Assembly: GCA_046086305.1 (NCBI GenBank)
Contig: JBJSXI010000059.1
Span: 13,644-77,643 of the forward strand
From: UBA668 sp046086305
GTDB taxonomy: Bacteria > Actinomycetota > Acidimicrobiia > Acidimicrobiales > Ilumatobacteraceae
Length of the DNA stretch: 64,000 nucleotides
Direction: 5' to 3'
Positions 9,301 to 17,043 of the stretch are shown piece by piece. The number at the start of each line of letters is the position of its first letter. Position 1 is the first letter of the stretch. Under the pieces are notes generated by a model, which saw only the letters and a program-made list of their open reading frames with translations, was not told the DNA's origin and did no database searches. The translations under genes were made by a program, and so were the position numbers.

Positions 9301-9395
9301 GAGGCCTCGAAGGTCCGGTCGGCACGCCATACATCGAGGATCTCGCGCTCGAGGTCGGGAAAACTCGGTTGGGCGGGGACGTCGGGGTAGGTCAC
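6312..9395 (-). CDS. ileS: Isoleucyl-tRNA synthetase, eukaryote-like type
   Basis: 1,027 residues; class I synthetase charging tRNA-Ile. The ATP-site motifs are HYGH (about 56-59, in NGLPHYGHLLTG) and KMSKS (about 600-604, in GQKMSKSLRNYPDP). The editing domain contains TTPWTLPSN. HYGH, the long C-terminal extension and the absence of a C-terminal Cys4 zinc knuckle match the eukaryote-like type 2 IleRS, a group generally less sensitive to mupirocin. The start is GTG 9395, chosen for GAGGAG five bases upstream; a frame starting 18 bases earlier has no ribosome site. divIVA ends 52 bases upstream. Confidence 0.97.
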   Translation of the reverse strand: MTYPDVPAQPSFPDLEREILDVWRADRTFEASVDAREGADEYVFYDGPPFANGLPHYGHLLTGFVKDAIPRFRTMRGQQVHRRFGWDCHGLPAEVVAERELGISGHPEIARFGIDRFNEACRTSVLRFTDDWHRYVERQARWVDFENDYKTLDTPYMESVMWAFKTLWEKGLIYQGDRVLAYCWRCETPLSNTETRMDDVYRDRQDPAVTVMFRLDSGEDLLAWTTTPWTLPSNLALAVGAEIDYAVMEEPGDDGTVRRFILAESRLGAYERELSAATRVGTLRGADLVGRRYEPLFPFFASTPNAFHVLAADFVSTDDGTGVVHMAPGFGEDDQITCSAVGIPTVCPMDEHGRYTAEVEPWAGVHVFEANPEIIRTLKDRRRIVRHDTYQHSYPHCWRCSEPLVYRAISSWFVEVTAFRDRMVELNQQITWVPEHLKEGSFGKWLANARDWSISRNRFWGSPIPVWKSDDPAYPRIDVYGSIADLERDFGVTVTDLHRPYIDDLVRANPDDPTGRSMMRRVPEVLDCWFESGSMPFAQVHYPFEHRSWFEHHYPGDFIVEYIGQTRGWFYTLHVLATALFDRPSFTTCVSHGIVLGNDGQKMSKSLRNYPDPMMVFDTYGSDAMRWYLLSSSVLRGNDLVVTEDGIRETVRQVILPIWNSWYFLALYARAADLGGMHRTDSGDVLDRYILAKTRDLVVSVSRSMDDYDLFAACADVRAYLDALTNWYVRRSRDRFWSGDRDAVDTLHTVLAVVCRALAPLLPLTTEAVYRGLTGERSVHLADWPDPDHLPEDPDLVEAMDLARDVCSATLRLRKAHQLRVRQPLPSVRIAVKGAARLEPFIGLIADEVNVKRVILDEDVESIASYELQVVPSVVGPRLGSATQQVIRAVKSGDWERTASGVRAGGIDLSEGEYALRLVVDEAGASAPLSSTDGVVVLDTTVTGELAAEGITRDLIRLVQQARRDAGLHVSDRIRLTLGVPEAVRRQVVAFADLLTSATLAVELVWGTGEPTAELDGEPIHISVHLH

Positions 9396-9447
9396 ATCGG
9401 CTCCTCGGGCCACCGGAGGCTACCGGCGCGCCCCGGGGTGCATCGTC

Positions 9448-10638
9448 CTAGCGCAGGTCGTCGCCGCTGATGCGGAAGCCGTCGTCGTCGCCGTCGAGCG
9501 GCAAGCTCCAGACGTCGGCCGACGGTCGACGACCGTCGCGCGACCCGAGGTCGAGATCGAAGTCATCGAGCTCGGCCAATCGCGCCCGGCGGTCGTCGTC
9601 GCGATCGAGATCACGATCGAGTGCGCGATCGAGGTCACCGGTGAGGAAGTCGTCATCGAGGTCGATGTCGATCCCGAGTGACGACGTGGCCGGGACGCTG
9701 CGGGTCGAATCTGCACTCCCGACCTCCACCTCATCGGTGTCGTCGTCGGCGTCGTCGATGTCGTCGACATCGGAACCGGCAAGGCGCCGCCACACCGAGC
9801 TATCGCTCGACGAACCACGATCGTCGACACTGCCGGCGATCATCGGCAGCTCGATGGTCTCGTGCGGCTCGACACTCGGAGTCGGGTCGAAGGAGGCCAG
9901 CGGCGACGCGACCGGTGACGAGAGCGGTGGCACGGCGCTCGACATCGGTTGAGTCTCGTCGAGCGCGATCGACGCACCTGGATCGTCGACACCCGAGACC
10001 AATGGACGGCGGACCGCACCGAGGCCACCTGGCACTCGGTCGATCAACTCGAGAAGTCGATCTGCCGTTTCGCGCAGACGACTGCGCTCGTCGTCGATGT
10101 AGTCCTCGAGGACATCCACATCCGACAGTAGGAAGTCGCGGCGGGCGAGCAGCGCCTGCACTTCGTTCTCCGCGCGCACGCGCTCGTCCTCGGCCGAGCG
10201 CCGTGCGTCGAGGCGAGCGTCCTCGACCATCCGCGCCGCCATCAGATTCGCGGACTCGAGGACCCGGCGGGCCTCATCACGCGATGACGACACGATGACC
10301 TCGGCCTCGGTACGCGCTTCCGCGATCGCTGCGTCGGCGGTCCGCTGGGCGAGCAGGAGCGCCCTGCTGAGCACGTCGGAGCCCTCGGCCGACACCGGCG
10401 CAACCGGTTCGGGCTCCGGCGCACGCTCGACGCGGGGCGCGGCCGCGCCCGACTGCACGAGTTCCTGGAGTTTGGCCACTGCGGCCCGGGCCCGGGCCTC
10501 CATGGCATTCGACTGGGTCTGGACGAACTCGACGAAGTCGGCGACCCGTTCCTTGAACGCGTCGACCTCCTCGGGGTCGTAGCCGCGCTTGACGGTCTTG
10601 AACGCAGCAGCGCGGATGACCTCGGGGCTCATGTCCAT
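9448..10638 (-). CDS. divIVA: DivIVA/Wag31-family polar growth and septum protein
   Basis: 396 residues. The N-terminus MSPEVIRAAAFKTVKRGYDPEEVDAF is the lipid-binding DivIVA domain. Residues ~95-205 form a long coiled coil. The C-terminal ~180 residues are disordered and very acidic, with clustered Asp (DIDDADDDTDEVEVG; DLDRALDRDLDRDDDRR). In actinobacteria DivIVA marks cell poles and recruits wall synthesis; it sits beside sepF and ftsZ here as in mycobacteria. Two ATGs lie close together (10638 and 10632). No Shine-Dalgarno is present but a TAGCAT -10 box ends six bases upstream, which favours 10638 and a leaderless transcript. Confidence 0.93.
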   Translation of the reverse strand: MDMSPEVIRAAAFKTVKRGYDPEEVDAFKERVADFVEFVQTQSNAMEARARAAVAKLQELVQSGAAAPRVERAPEPEPVAPVSAEGSDVLSRALLLAQRTADAAIAEARTEAEVIVSSSRDEARRVLESANLMAARMVEDARLDARRSAEDERVRAENEVQALLARRDFLLSDVDVLEDYIDDERSRLRETADRLLELIDRVPGGLGAVRRPLVSGVDDPGASIALDETQPMSSAVPPLSSPVASPLASFDPTPSVEPHETIELPMIAGSVDDRGSSSDSSVWRRLAGSDVDDIDDADDDTDEVEVGSADSTRSVPATSSLGIDIDLDDDFLTGDLDRALDRDLDRDDDRRARLAELDDFDLDLGSRDGRRPSADVWSLPLDGDDDGFRISGDDLR

Positions 10639-10644
10639 GGTGAA

Positions 10645-10650
10645 ATGCTA
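10645..10650 (-). promoter_or_regulatory. -10 element of a leaderless promoter for divIVA
   Basis: On the minus strand TAGCAT is followed by six bases and the ATG at 10638. It gives divIVA (and perhaps ileS onward) a promoter inside the larger cluster. Confidence 0.55.
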
Positions 10651-10694
10651 CGACATCGGGGCCCGGCGGACGGGTTGTCCGGAGCCGCCCGACG

Positions 10695-11255
10695 TCACAG
10701 ATCGCTGCCGAACGAGGCGCGAGCCGACGGTTTGAGGAGATAGACGCCGGTGGCGACCCGTTCCATCGTGCCGCCGAGCCCGTAACACAGGCCACTGGCG
10801 AAGTCGATCAGCCGACGCGAGAGCTCGCGTTCGGCATTCTCGAGGTTCATGATGACGGGCTGCCCCTCGCGGAACTTGTCCGCCACCTCTTGGGCCGCCT
10901 CGAACTTCCGCGGACGCACCGTGTGCGGCTCGGCGAGTGATCCACCCGGAATCGCCGGGGCCGGCGCGGGCCGGGGGCTGATCGGTCGGGGTCGGACCGC
11001 ACTGTCGTCGCCGCCGGCGGCGCGCCGCACGACAACCTCGCCGTCACGCGGCACATTCCCCGGCCGGACATGGCCGCGGCTGGGAGAGTCGTACTCGTGC
11101 TCGGGTACGTAGCCCCGCCCGGGACGCGGCGGCTCGGCCCGCATCCCCCTCGGCGCACGCACAGGAGGTTCGGGCTCGGGTTCGTAGTCGTAGTCGTCGT
11201 AGGCGTCCTCGGGGCCGAGCCCCAGGTAGTCCATCGCCCTCTTCCACATCGACAT
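10695..11255 (-). CDS. sepF: Cell division protein SepF
   Basis: 186 residues. The N-terminal MSMWKRAMDYLGLG is the amphipathic membrane-binding helix. A Pro/Arg/Glu-rich linker (about 25-110) follows, and then the SepF core with GQPVIMNLENAERELSRRLI and FASGLCYGLGGTMERV. SepF tethers FtsZ to the membrane and is the main Z-ring anchor in actinobacteria that lack FtsA; no ftsA is seen in this cluster. GGGAGGA lies five bases before ATG 11255. It sits between the YggS gene and divIVA, the usual actinobacterial order. Confidence 0.95.
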   Translation of the reverse strand: MSMWKRAMDYLGLGPEDAYDDYDYEPEPEPPVRAPRGMRAEPPRPGRGYVPEHEYDSPSRGHVRPGNVPRDGEVVVRRAAGGDDSAVRPRPISPRPAPAPAIPGGSLAEPHTVRPRKFEAAQEVADKFREGQPVIMNLENAERELSRRLIDFASGLCYGLGGTMERVATGVYLLKPSARASFGSDL

Positions 11256-11276
11256 CCACGTCCTCCCGGGCGAAGG

Positions 11277-11963
11277 CTATCGCGCCGCTGGCGGCGGAAG
11301 TGGACGCTCACCGAACAGGGCGCTGCCCACCCGTACCTGGGTCGAGCCCTCCTGGACGGCGATCTCGAGGTCTGCCGACATCCCCATCGAACACGTGAGG
11401 AGGCCGAGGCGATCGACCAAACTGCGCACGAGACGGAAGCCGGCACGGGTCGTGACAGGGTCCGCGTCGGGCGGACCGACCGTCATCAGACCTGCGACGT
11501 CGAGGTTGGCCGCCCGTGCCGCGTCGACGAGAGCAGGCACCTGGTCGACCGGACAGCCCCCTCGCCCGTGGCCGCCACCCACCGTGTCGACCTGCACGAG
11601 CACGCGTGTCGTCGGCATTCGTCGGGCGAGTTCGGCGACCAAGGACGGGCGATCGACCGACTCGACGACCGACACGTACGGAGCGACGAGGCGCACCTTG
11701 TTGGTCTGCAGTTGACCGATGAAGTGCACCGACCACGGCACCTCGTGGCCGGAGAACTTGCCGACGAGCTCTTGGGCATAGTTCTCACCGACGCCGACGC
11801 ACCCGGCGAGGTGCGCCGCCCAGCAGGCATCGAGGCCGAACGACTTGGTGACGGCGAGGATCCCGACGTTCGAGCCACCCGCCGCCGACACGCGATCGCG
11901 CACGGCCGCGAGGCGGTCGGCCACTGCAGCGGCGAACTGGGGATCGACGGTGGGTTCAGCCAA
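11277..11963 (-). CDS. YggS/PROSC-family PLP homeostasis protein
   Basis: 228 residues. Fold-type III pyridoxal-phosphate protein with the PLP lysine in LAVTKSFG (about residue 40), GENYAQEL, HFIGQLQTNKV, and the C-terminal SMGMSADLEIAVQEGSTQVR followed by VGSALFG. Members have no robust catalytic activity and buffer PLP. Location directly downstream of ftsZ is conserved in Gram-positive dcw clusters, but the link to division is unknown. It starts ten bases after ftsZ ends. Confidence 0.94.
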   Translation of the reverse strand: MAEPTVDPQFAAAVADRLAAVRDRVSAAGGSNVGILAVTKSFGLDACWAAHLAGCVGVGENYAQELVGKFSGHEVPWSVHFIGQLQTNKVRLVAPYVSVVESVDRPSLVAELARRMPTTRVLVQVDTVGGGHGRGGCPVDQVPALVDAARAANLDVAGLMTVGPPDADPVTTRAGFRLVRSLVDRLGLLTCSMGMSADLEIAVQEGSTQVRVGSALFGERPLPPPAAR

Positions 11964-11972
11964 CCCGTGGTG

Positions 11973-13076
11973 TCACTTCAAGAAGGACGGCACGTCGAAG
12001 TCGTCGTCGCCATCCTCGCTCGAGGCCACAGGGTCCTCGGCGAAGAGTTCCTTGAGCGATGCGGTCGGCTTGGCCTCCTGCACGACCTTCAGCGGCGCGC
12101 GCGGCGGTGCGCCGGCAGCCGAGGAGTCCCAGCGATCGAAGCCGGCAGCGATGACCGTCACCTTCACCTCGTCGCCCATCTCGTCGTCGATGACGGTGCC
12201 GAAGATGATGTTGGCGTCCTGGTGGGCGACACCGTGGATGATCTCTGCTGCGGCGTTCATCTCGAACAGGCCCATGCTGCTCGGCCCCGTGATGTTCAAC
12301 ACGATGCCCCGGGCCCCGTCGATGGCCGCCTCGAGCAGCGGTGAACTGATCGCCGCCTTGGCTGCAGCGACCGCACGGTTCTCGCCACTCGCCTGGCCGA
12401 TACCCATCAAGGCCGACCCGGCATTGGAGAGGATCATCTTCACGTCGGCGAAGTCGGTGTTGATCAAGCCCGGGGTCGTGATCAGGTTGGTGATGCCCGA
12501 TACACCCTGCAGCAGTACCTCATCGGCCATCTTGAAGGCATTGAGCACACTGGTCTTCTCGTTCGCCACGGTGAGGAGGCGATCGTTGGGAATGACGATC
12601 AGCGTGTCGATCTTCTCCTTGAGGCGCTGCACACCGGCATCGGCCTGCACGGCACGACGGCGACCCTCGAAGCTGAACGGTCTCGTCACGACACCGATCG
12701 TGAGCGCGCCCATGCTGCGCGCCACCTCGGCGATCACGGGTGCGGCACCCGTCCCGGTCCCGCCGCCCTCGCCGGCGGTGATGAACACCATGTCGGCGCC
12801 CTTGATCATCTCCTCGATCTCGTCGCGGTGCGCCTCGGCGGCGGTGCGGCCGACCTCGGGGTCACTCCCCGCACCGAGGCCACGGGTGAGATCGCGCCCG
12901 ATGTCGAGCTTCACGTCGGCATCGCTCATCAGCAGCGCCTGCGCGTCGGTGTTCACGGCGACGAACTCGACGCCCTTCAGCCCGGCATCGATCATCCGGT
13001 TCACGGCGTTCACCCCACCGCCGCCGACGCCGACGACCTTGATGACGGCCAGATAATTCTGCGGAGCGCCGACCAT
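11973..13076 (-). CDS. ftsZ: Cell division GTPase FtsZ
   Basis: 367 residues. Tubulin-like GTPase that forms the Z ring. The signature GEGGGTGTGAAP is at 102-113, the early glycine loop VVGVGGGGVNAVNRMI at 14-29, and the T7-type segment NTDFADVKMIL near 207. The C-terminal linker is short (about 30 residues). The protein ends in DDDFDVPSFLK, the conserved tail bound by SepF and other partners. GGAGG lies eight bases before ATG 13076. The 102-base gap to ftsQ contains a TAGCAT box, so ftsZ probably has its own promoter as well as read-through. Confidence 0.98.
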   Translation of the reverse strand: MVGAPQNYLAVIKVVGVGGGGVNAVNRMIDAGLKGVEFVAVNTDAQALLMSDADVKLDIGRDLTRGLGAGSDPEVGRTAAEAHRDEIEEMIKGADMVFITAGEGGGTGTGAAPVIAEVARSMGALTIGVVTRPFSFEGRRRAVQADAGVQRLKEKIDTLIVIPNDRLLTVANEKTSVLNAFKMADEVLLQGVSGITNLITTPGLINTDFADVKMILSNAGSALMGIGQASGENRAVAAAKAAISSPLLEAAIDGARGIVLNITGPSSMGLFEMNAAAEIIHGVAHQDANIIFGTVIDDEMGDEVKVTVIAAGFDRWDSSAAGAPPRAPLKVVQEAKPTASLKELFAEDPVASSEDGDDDFDVPSFLK

Positions 13077-13148
13077 CAGAGGGACCTCCAGGGGGGCAGG
13101 TGCGGGTGCGGGCGGAGAGCGGTCACATCGAGTCCTTCGGTCACGGGG

Positions 13149-13154
13149 ATGCTA
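13149..13154 (-). promoter_or_regulatory. Candidate -10 element for ftsZ
   Basis: TAGCAT on the minus strand in the only sizeable gap of the core cluster (13077-13178). The implied leader is about 65 bases and contains the ftsZ ribosome site. No clear -35 is seen. Confidence 0.4.
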
Positions 13155-13178
13155 GCCGCAGGGGGTACCGGGCGACGG

Positions 13179-14642
13179 TTACCCTCGGACGACACCGATC
13201 TCGGTCGTCGAGACGTCGAGCGACACGATCCCGTCGAGACCGCTGCGCACCTGTGTCAACAGCCGGGCCAGCTTCTGGTCGAGCCCGTCGACCGACCCGA
13301 GGCGAACCTCGATCCCGGCGGTCGGGTCGACCCCGCCGGCGAGGGTGAGGGTGAGGGTGCCGCTGACGTCGTCGAGACCGACCCAGCGCGTGACCGCCCT
13401 GACCTCGGGGGGCAGCACCTTCACGAGGAGCGCTGCGGCGGCGTAGGGCGCACCGGCGAACAACCCGCGTCCCGTGTCGGGGTGATCACCGACGATCTGC
13501 ATATACGCGATCGGCTGGCCGTCGAGGACGTCGAGGACCCGACCCTCGACATCGATCACCCGCCACCTGCCGTCGCCACCCTGGAATGTGGCGAGCGCCA
13601 CCCTCTCGCGGATGTCGATGAACACGGTGTGGGGGAAGTCGCGCGTGACGATGGCCGACTCGACCCACGGCGCAGCGGCGAGGCGCTCCTCGATCTCGAG
13701 TGTGTCGACGAGCAGCACCGGCGAGCCCTCGAGGTCGGCAACGACTTCGTCGAGTATCGATCGGTCGGTGTACACCGCGCCCTGCACTGTGATGTCGCGG
13801 ACGTCGAAGACCGGGGAGGCGACGAACGCGATGGCCAGCACGACGAGCAAGACGGCCGCAACGGCGGCGACGAGGACCACGAGTCGACGGCGGCCGGCTG
13901 CTCTGCGTACTGCGGCACGGCGGGCCCGCAACCGCGGATCGATGCTGCCGCCGGACGCGACGGGCGGAGTGTTGACGACCATCCCCTCGTCGAGGTCGTC
14001 GATCACGATCATGTCCGGGTCGTCGACCGTGCTCCCGCCATGCACAGCACGGAGTCGCTCCTCCTTTGCCTCGTCGAGGTACACGGTGTCGGGCCGGTCG
14101 TCGCCGACGATGACGATCGTCGACGGACCGCCTGTCTCGGTGTCGAGCAACCCGACATCCATCACGTCGTCGTCATCGATGGCGATCACGATGAGTTCGC
14201 CGGTGTCGTCGTCACCGATCTCGACGTCTCCGATCTCGACGTCATTGCCCCCGACATCCGGACGGATGTGATCTGGGTCGTCGACTCGCAGCACGAGCTG
14301 GTCGGTCGATTCGTCGACCGGATCGTCGGCTGGCGGATCGACGGATGCGTCGGGCACGTCGATGCGGATGAGCCCATCGGTCCCGAGTACCTCGCCCACG
14401 ACGTACGACGGGGTCGGATCCTCGACCGGACGCGCCTCGGGGGGCTCACCGACGGGCGCCGCGGACGGTGCACCGAACAGGCCGAACAGCGGATCGTCGA
14501 TCGCCGCCGGCCGATCGACATCGGCGACCGGCGTGGCAGGTGCCGGTCGCGGCTCGTCGGAGAACGCCGCGAGCAACTCCTGGAGCACCGAGTCCGAGAG
14601 CAGCGAATCGTCGGGGACGCGCGGTTCGTCGCTGCTCACCAC
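13179..14642 (-). CDS. ftsQ: Cell division protein FtsQ with long acidic N-terminal extension
   Basis: 487 residues against roughly 250-320 for most FtsQ/DivIB proteins. Residues 1-235 are cytoplasmic, Asp/Pro-rich and predicted disordered. A basic patch (RLRARRAAVRRAAGRRR) precedes the single membrane span (about 254-276). The POTRA domain follows (SPVFDVRDITVQGAVYTD) and then the beta domain with RDFPHTVFIDIRERVALATF. FtsQ links FtsL/FtsB and FtsW/FtsI in the divisome. Start: tandem GTGs at 14642 and 14639. The second gives a 4-base GTGA overlap with murB and may be the real one. Confidence 0.92.
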   Translation of the reverse strand: MVSSDEPRVPDDSLLSDSVLQELLAAFSDEPRPAPATPVADVDRPAAIDDPLFGLFGAPSAAPVGEPPEARPVEDPTPSYVVGEVLGTDGLIRIDVPDASVDPPADDPVDESTDQLVLRVDDPDHIRPDVGGNDVEIGDVEIGDDDTGELIVIAIDDDDVMDVGLLDTETGGPSTIVIVGDDRPDTVYLDEAKEERLRAVHGGSTVDDPDMIVIDDLDEGMVVNTPPVASGGSIDPRLRARRAAVRRAAGRRRLVVLVAAVAAVLLVVLAIAFVASPVFDVRDITVQGAVYTDRSILDEVVADLEGSPVLLVDTLEIEERLAAAPWVESAIVTRDFPHTVFIDIRERVALATFQGGDGRWRVIDVEGRVLDVLDGQPIAYMQIVGDHPDTGRGLFAGAPYAAAALLVKVLPPEVRAVTRWVGLDDVSGTLTLTLAGGVDPTAGIEVRLGSVDGLDQKLARLLTQVRSGLDGIVSLDVSTTEIGVVRG

Positions 14643-15613
14643 TGCACCCCCGGCCCGACCTCGTCAGCCACGTCGTCGAAGCCGACCAAGCGGATCTCGC
14701 TGCGCAGCAGGTGTCCGGTCCGTTCGTGGACCCGTCGGCGCACCGTCTCCATGACCGCCCGAACGTCGGCTGCGGTGGCGCCGTCGTCGGCCTGGATGAA
14801 GTTGGCGTGCTTCGTGCTGACACAGGCACCGCCGATCCGAAAGCCGCGCAGACCGGCCTCGTCGATCAGGCGTGCCGCAGGGAGCAGGTCGGGAATCGGG
14901 TTGACGAACACAGAGCCAGCATTATGCCCGCCCGGCTGGTGCTCCCTCCTCCATCGGACAATGTCGGCGAGGAGCGTGTCGCCGATCTCGGCCTCACCTG
15001 TGGGGCGCACGCTCAGCCGGAGCCGGGCCGCAAGGACGATCTGGTGGTCGGCAAGATCGCTGCCCCTGAACCGCAGCCCGAGCGACGACGCCCCGACCCA
15101 GGCCCAGCGAGCGTGGTGCAGGTCGAACACCTGCGCCGACTCGAGCGATGTGGCCATATCGCTGCCGTGACCGCCTGCGTTCATCCGGACCGCGCCACCG
15201 ATGGAGCCAGGGACGCCCACGGCCCACTCGAACCCGGCGAGACCGGCCGCGACGGTCCGCCGCGCGACGACCGGCAGGGCGGCCGCCGCCCCGACCTCGA
15301 CGGTCGCCTCACGGGAGTCGGTGACGATCTCGATCCGTTCGGGATCGGGCGTCATGTCATCGAGGACGACCGCGATACCGCGGAACCCCTCGTCGGCGAC
15401 GAGGAGGTTCGAGCCTCGGCCGACGACGAGGACGGCAAGACCGGTGACTGCCAGCGCCTCGGCCACGCGCCCGAGGTCGTCGATCGATCGCGGTCGGACC
15501 ATCACCGCCGCGGTCCCACCGACGCGGTACGTCGTGAGCTCACCGAGCGGCTCATCGGTCGAGCAGATGCCGGCGAGGATCCGGCAGGCAACCTCCACCG
15601 GGGTGTTCGTCAC
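14636..15613 (-). CDS. murB: UDP-N-acetylenolpyruvoylglucosamine reductase
   Basis: 325 residues; flavoprotein that reduces UDP-GlcNAc-enolpyruvate to UDP-MurNAc. Seen: TTYRVGGTAAVMVRP, the FAD-binding VVGRGSNLLVADEGFRG, GFEWAVGVPGSIGGAVRMNA, and NAGSVFVNP with the catalytic Ser. C-terminal Glu-containing HERTGHLLRSEIRLVG completes the active site. The GTG start overlaps the murC stop (GTGA). Confidence 0.97.
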   Translation of the reverse strand: MTNTPVEVACRILAGICSTDEPLGELTTYRVGGTAAVMVRPRSIDDLGRVAEALAVTGLAVLVVGRGSNLLVADEGFRGIAVVLDDMTPDPERIEIVTDSREATVEVGAAAALPVVARRTVAAGLAGFEWAVGVPGSIGGAVRMNAGGHGSDMATSLESAQVFDLHHARWAWVGASSLGLRFRGSDLADHQIVLAARLRLSVRPTGEAEIGDTLLADIVRWRREHQPGGHNAGSVFVNPIPDLLPAARLIDEAGLRGFRIGGACVSTKHANFIQADDGATAADVRAVMETVRRRVHERTGHLLRSEIRLVGFDDVADEVGPGVQW

Positions 15614-17043
15614 CGCGCGCCCGCCTCACGGAGCGCTCGGCGACGAGCGACCACCTCGTCGGGCAGCGTCTCCACGTCCCCGCAACCCATCGAGATACAC
15701 ACATCACCCGGACGCAGTCGCCGCGCAAGTTGTTCGACGAGGTCCGAGCGGTTCGGCAGCCACATCACTCTCGCTGTCGGATGGGCATCGAGGACGGCAT
15801 TGACGACCAGCTTGCCGGTGACCCCGGGAAGGGGTGCCGTACCCGATGGATAGATGTCGGTCAGCACGACCTCGTCGGCATCGACGAAGGCATCTGCGTA
15901 CTCGGGAGACATCACGGCCATCCGGTTGTAGCGGTTCGGCTGGAACACTGCGACGATCCGCGACCACCGGTCTCCACTCGTACGCGCCGCCGTGAGGACC
16001 GCTGCGATCTCCCCCGGGAGGTGTGCGTAGTCGTCGACGAAGGTGACCCCGTCGTCGACCGCCCTGATGTCAAAACGTCGGGCAACGCCACCGAAGGCCG
16101 CTAGGGCGCGCTGGGCGGCCGCGAACGGCACACCGAGCTCGAGGGCCATTGCGAGTGCGCCTGTCGCATTGCGGACGTTGTGGAGACCGCGCAGGGGCAG
16201 CTCGACCTCGCCGATCCGCTCGCCGTCATGGACGACACCGAACCTCGCCGTGCCGGCGACCATCTCGACGTCGACAGCGCGGTAGTCGGCGCCGGGAGAG
16301 GTCCCGTAGGTGACGAGCGGCACGAGCGACGACTCGGCGGCGAACATCGCACAGACAGGGTCGTCCAGACACACGACCCGCGGCCCCTCGACCTTGGAGA
16401 GATAGTCGCGAAAGCCGTCGATCACCGCGGCGAGGCTCCCGTAGTGCTCGAGGTGGTCGGCTTCGACATTGGTCAGGATCGTCGCGGCAAGAGGGAGCGC
16501 GAGATGGGTGCCGTCGCTCTCGTCCGCCTCGACCACGAGCCACCGCCCACCGGTCCACTGCGCGCCCGTACCCATGTCGGTCACGTCGCCGCCGATGACG
16601 AAACTCGGCCGCAACCCCGCCTCGGACAGCATGAGCATGAGCATCGACGACGTCGACGTCTTGCCATGAGTGCCCGCAACGCCGATCGAGTCGGCTTGGG
16701 CGCAGATCGATGCAAGCATGCCCGCGCGGTGCATCGACAGGATGCCCTGCCGCTCGGCTTCGTCACGTTCGACATTCCGTTCGGGAATCGCCGTCGACCA
16801 GGTGATCGCATCGCACCCGTGCACATGTTCGCGTCGATGCCCGACGTGCACCTCGACCCCGGCGGCACGCACGCGCTCGAGCACATCTCGTTCGCGGAGA
16901 TCGCTGCCGCTCACCGAATGGCCCATCTCGGCCAGCACGATCGCCACGGCGCTCATGCCGGGACCGCCGACTCCGACGACATGGAGACGACGCGCGCGCG
17001 ACAGGTCGATCGTCGGCGCGCCGGCCGCCGGGTGGAGGTTCAT
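15610..17043 (-). CDS. murC: UDP-N-acetylmuramate--L-alanine ligase
   Basis: 477 residues. The N-terminal nucleotide-sugar domain has LHVVGVGGPGMSAVAIVLAE, the ATP-binding loop is GVAGTHGKTSTSSML (about 119-133), and the C-terminal domain contains FQPNRYNRM. It adds L-Ala to UDP-MurNAc. The true start is ATG 17043, overlapping the murG stop as ATGA; the long in-frame extension upstream is murG coding sequence in another frame. Confidence 0.97.
   Translation of the reverse strand: MNLHPAAGAPTIDLSRARRLHVVGVGGPGMSAVAIVLAEMGHSVSGSDLRERDVLERVRAAGVEVHVGHRREHVHGCDAITWSTAIPERNVERDEAERQGILSMHRAGMLASICAQADSIGVAGTHGKTSTSSMLMLMLSEAGLRPSFVIGGDVTDMGTGAQWTGGRWLVVEADESDGTHLALPLAATILTNVEADHLEHYGSLAAVIDGFRDYLSKVEGPRVVCLDDPVCAMFAAESSLVPLVTYGTSPGADYRAVDVEMVAGTARFGVVHDGERIGEVELPLRGLHNVRNATGALAMALELGVPFAAAQRALAAFGGVARRFDIRAVDDGVTFVDDYAHLPGEIAAVLTAARTSGDRWSRIVAVFQPNRYNRMAVMSPEYADAFVDADEVVLTDIYPSGTAPLPGVTGKLVVNAVLDAHPTARVMWLPNRSDLVEQLARRLRPGDVCISMGCGDVETLPDEVVARRRALREAGAR

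Noticed and set aside
7362..9470. 702-codon plus-strand ORF opposite ileS
   Set aside because: Antisense shadow caused by codon bias; contains no recognisable motifs.
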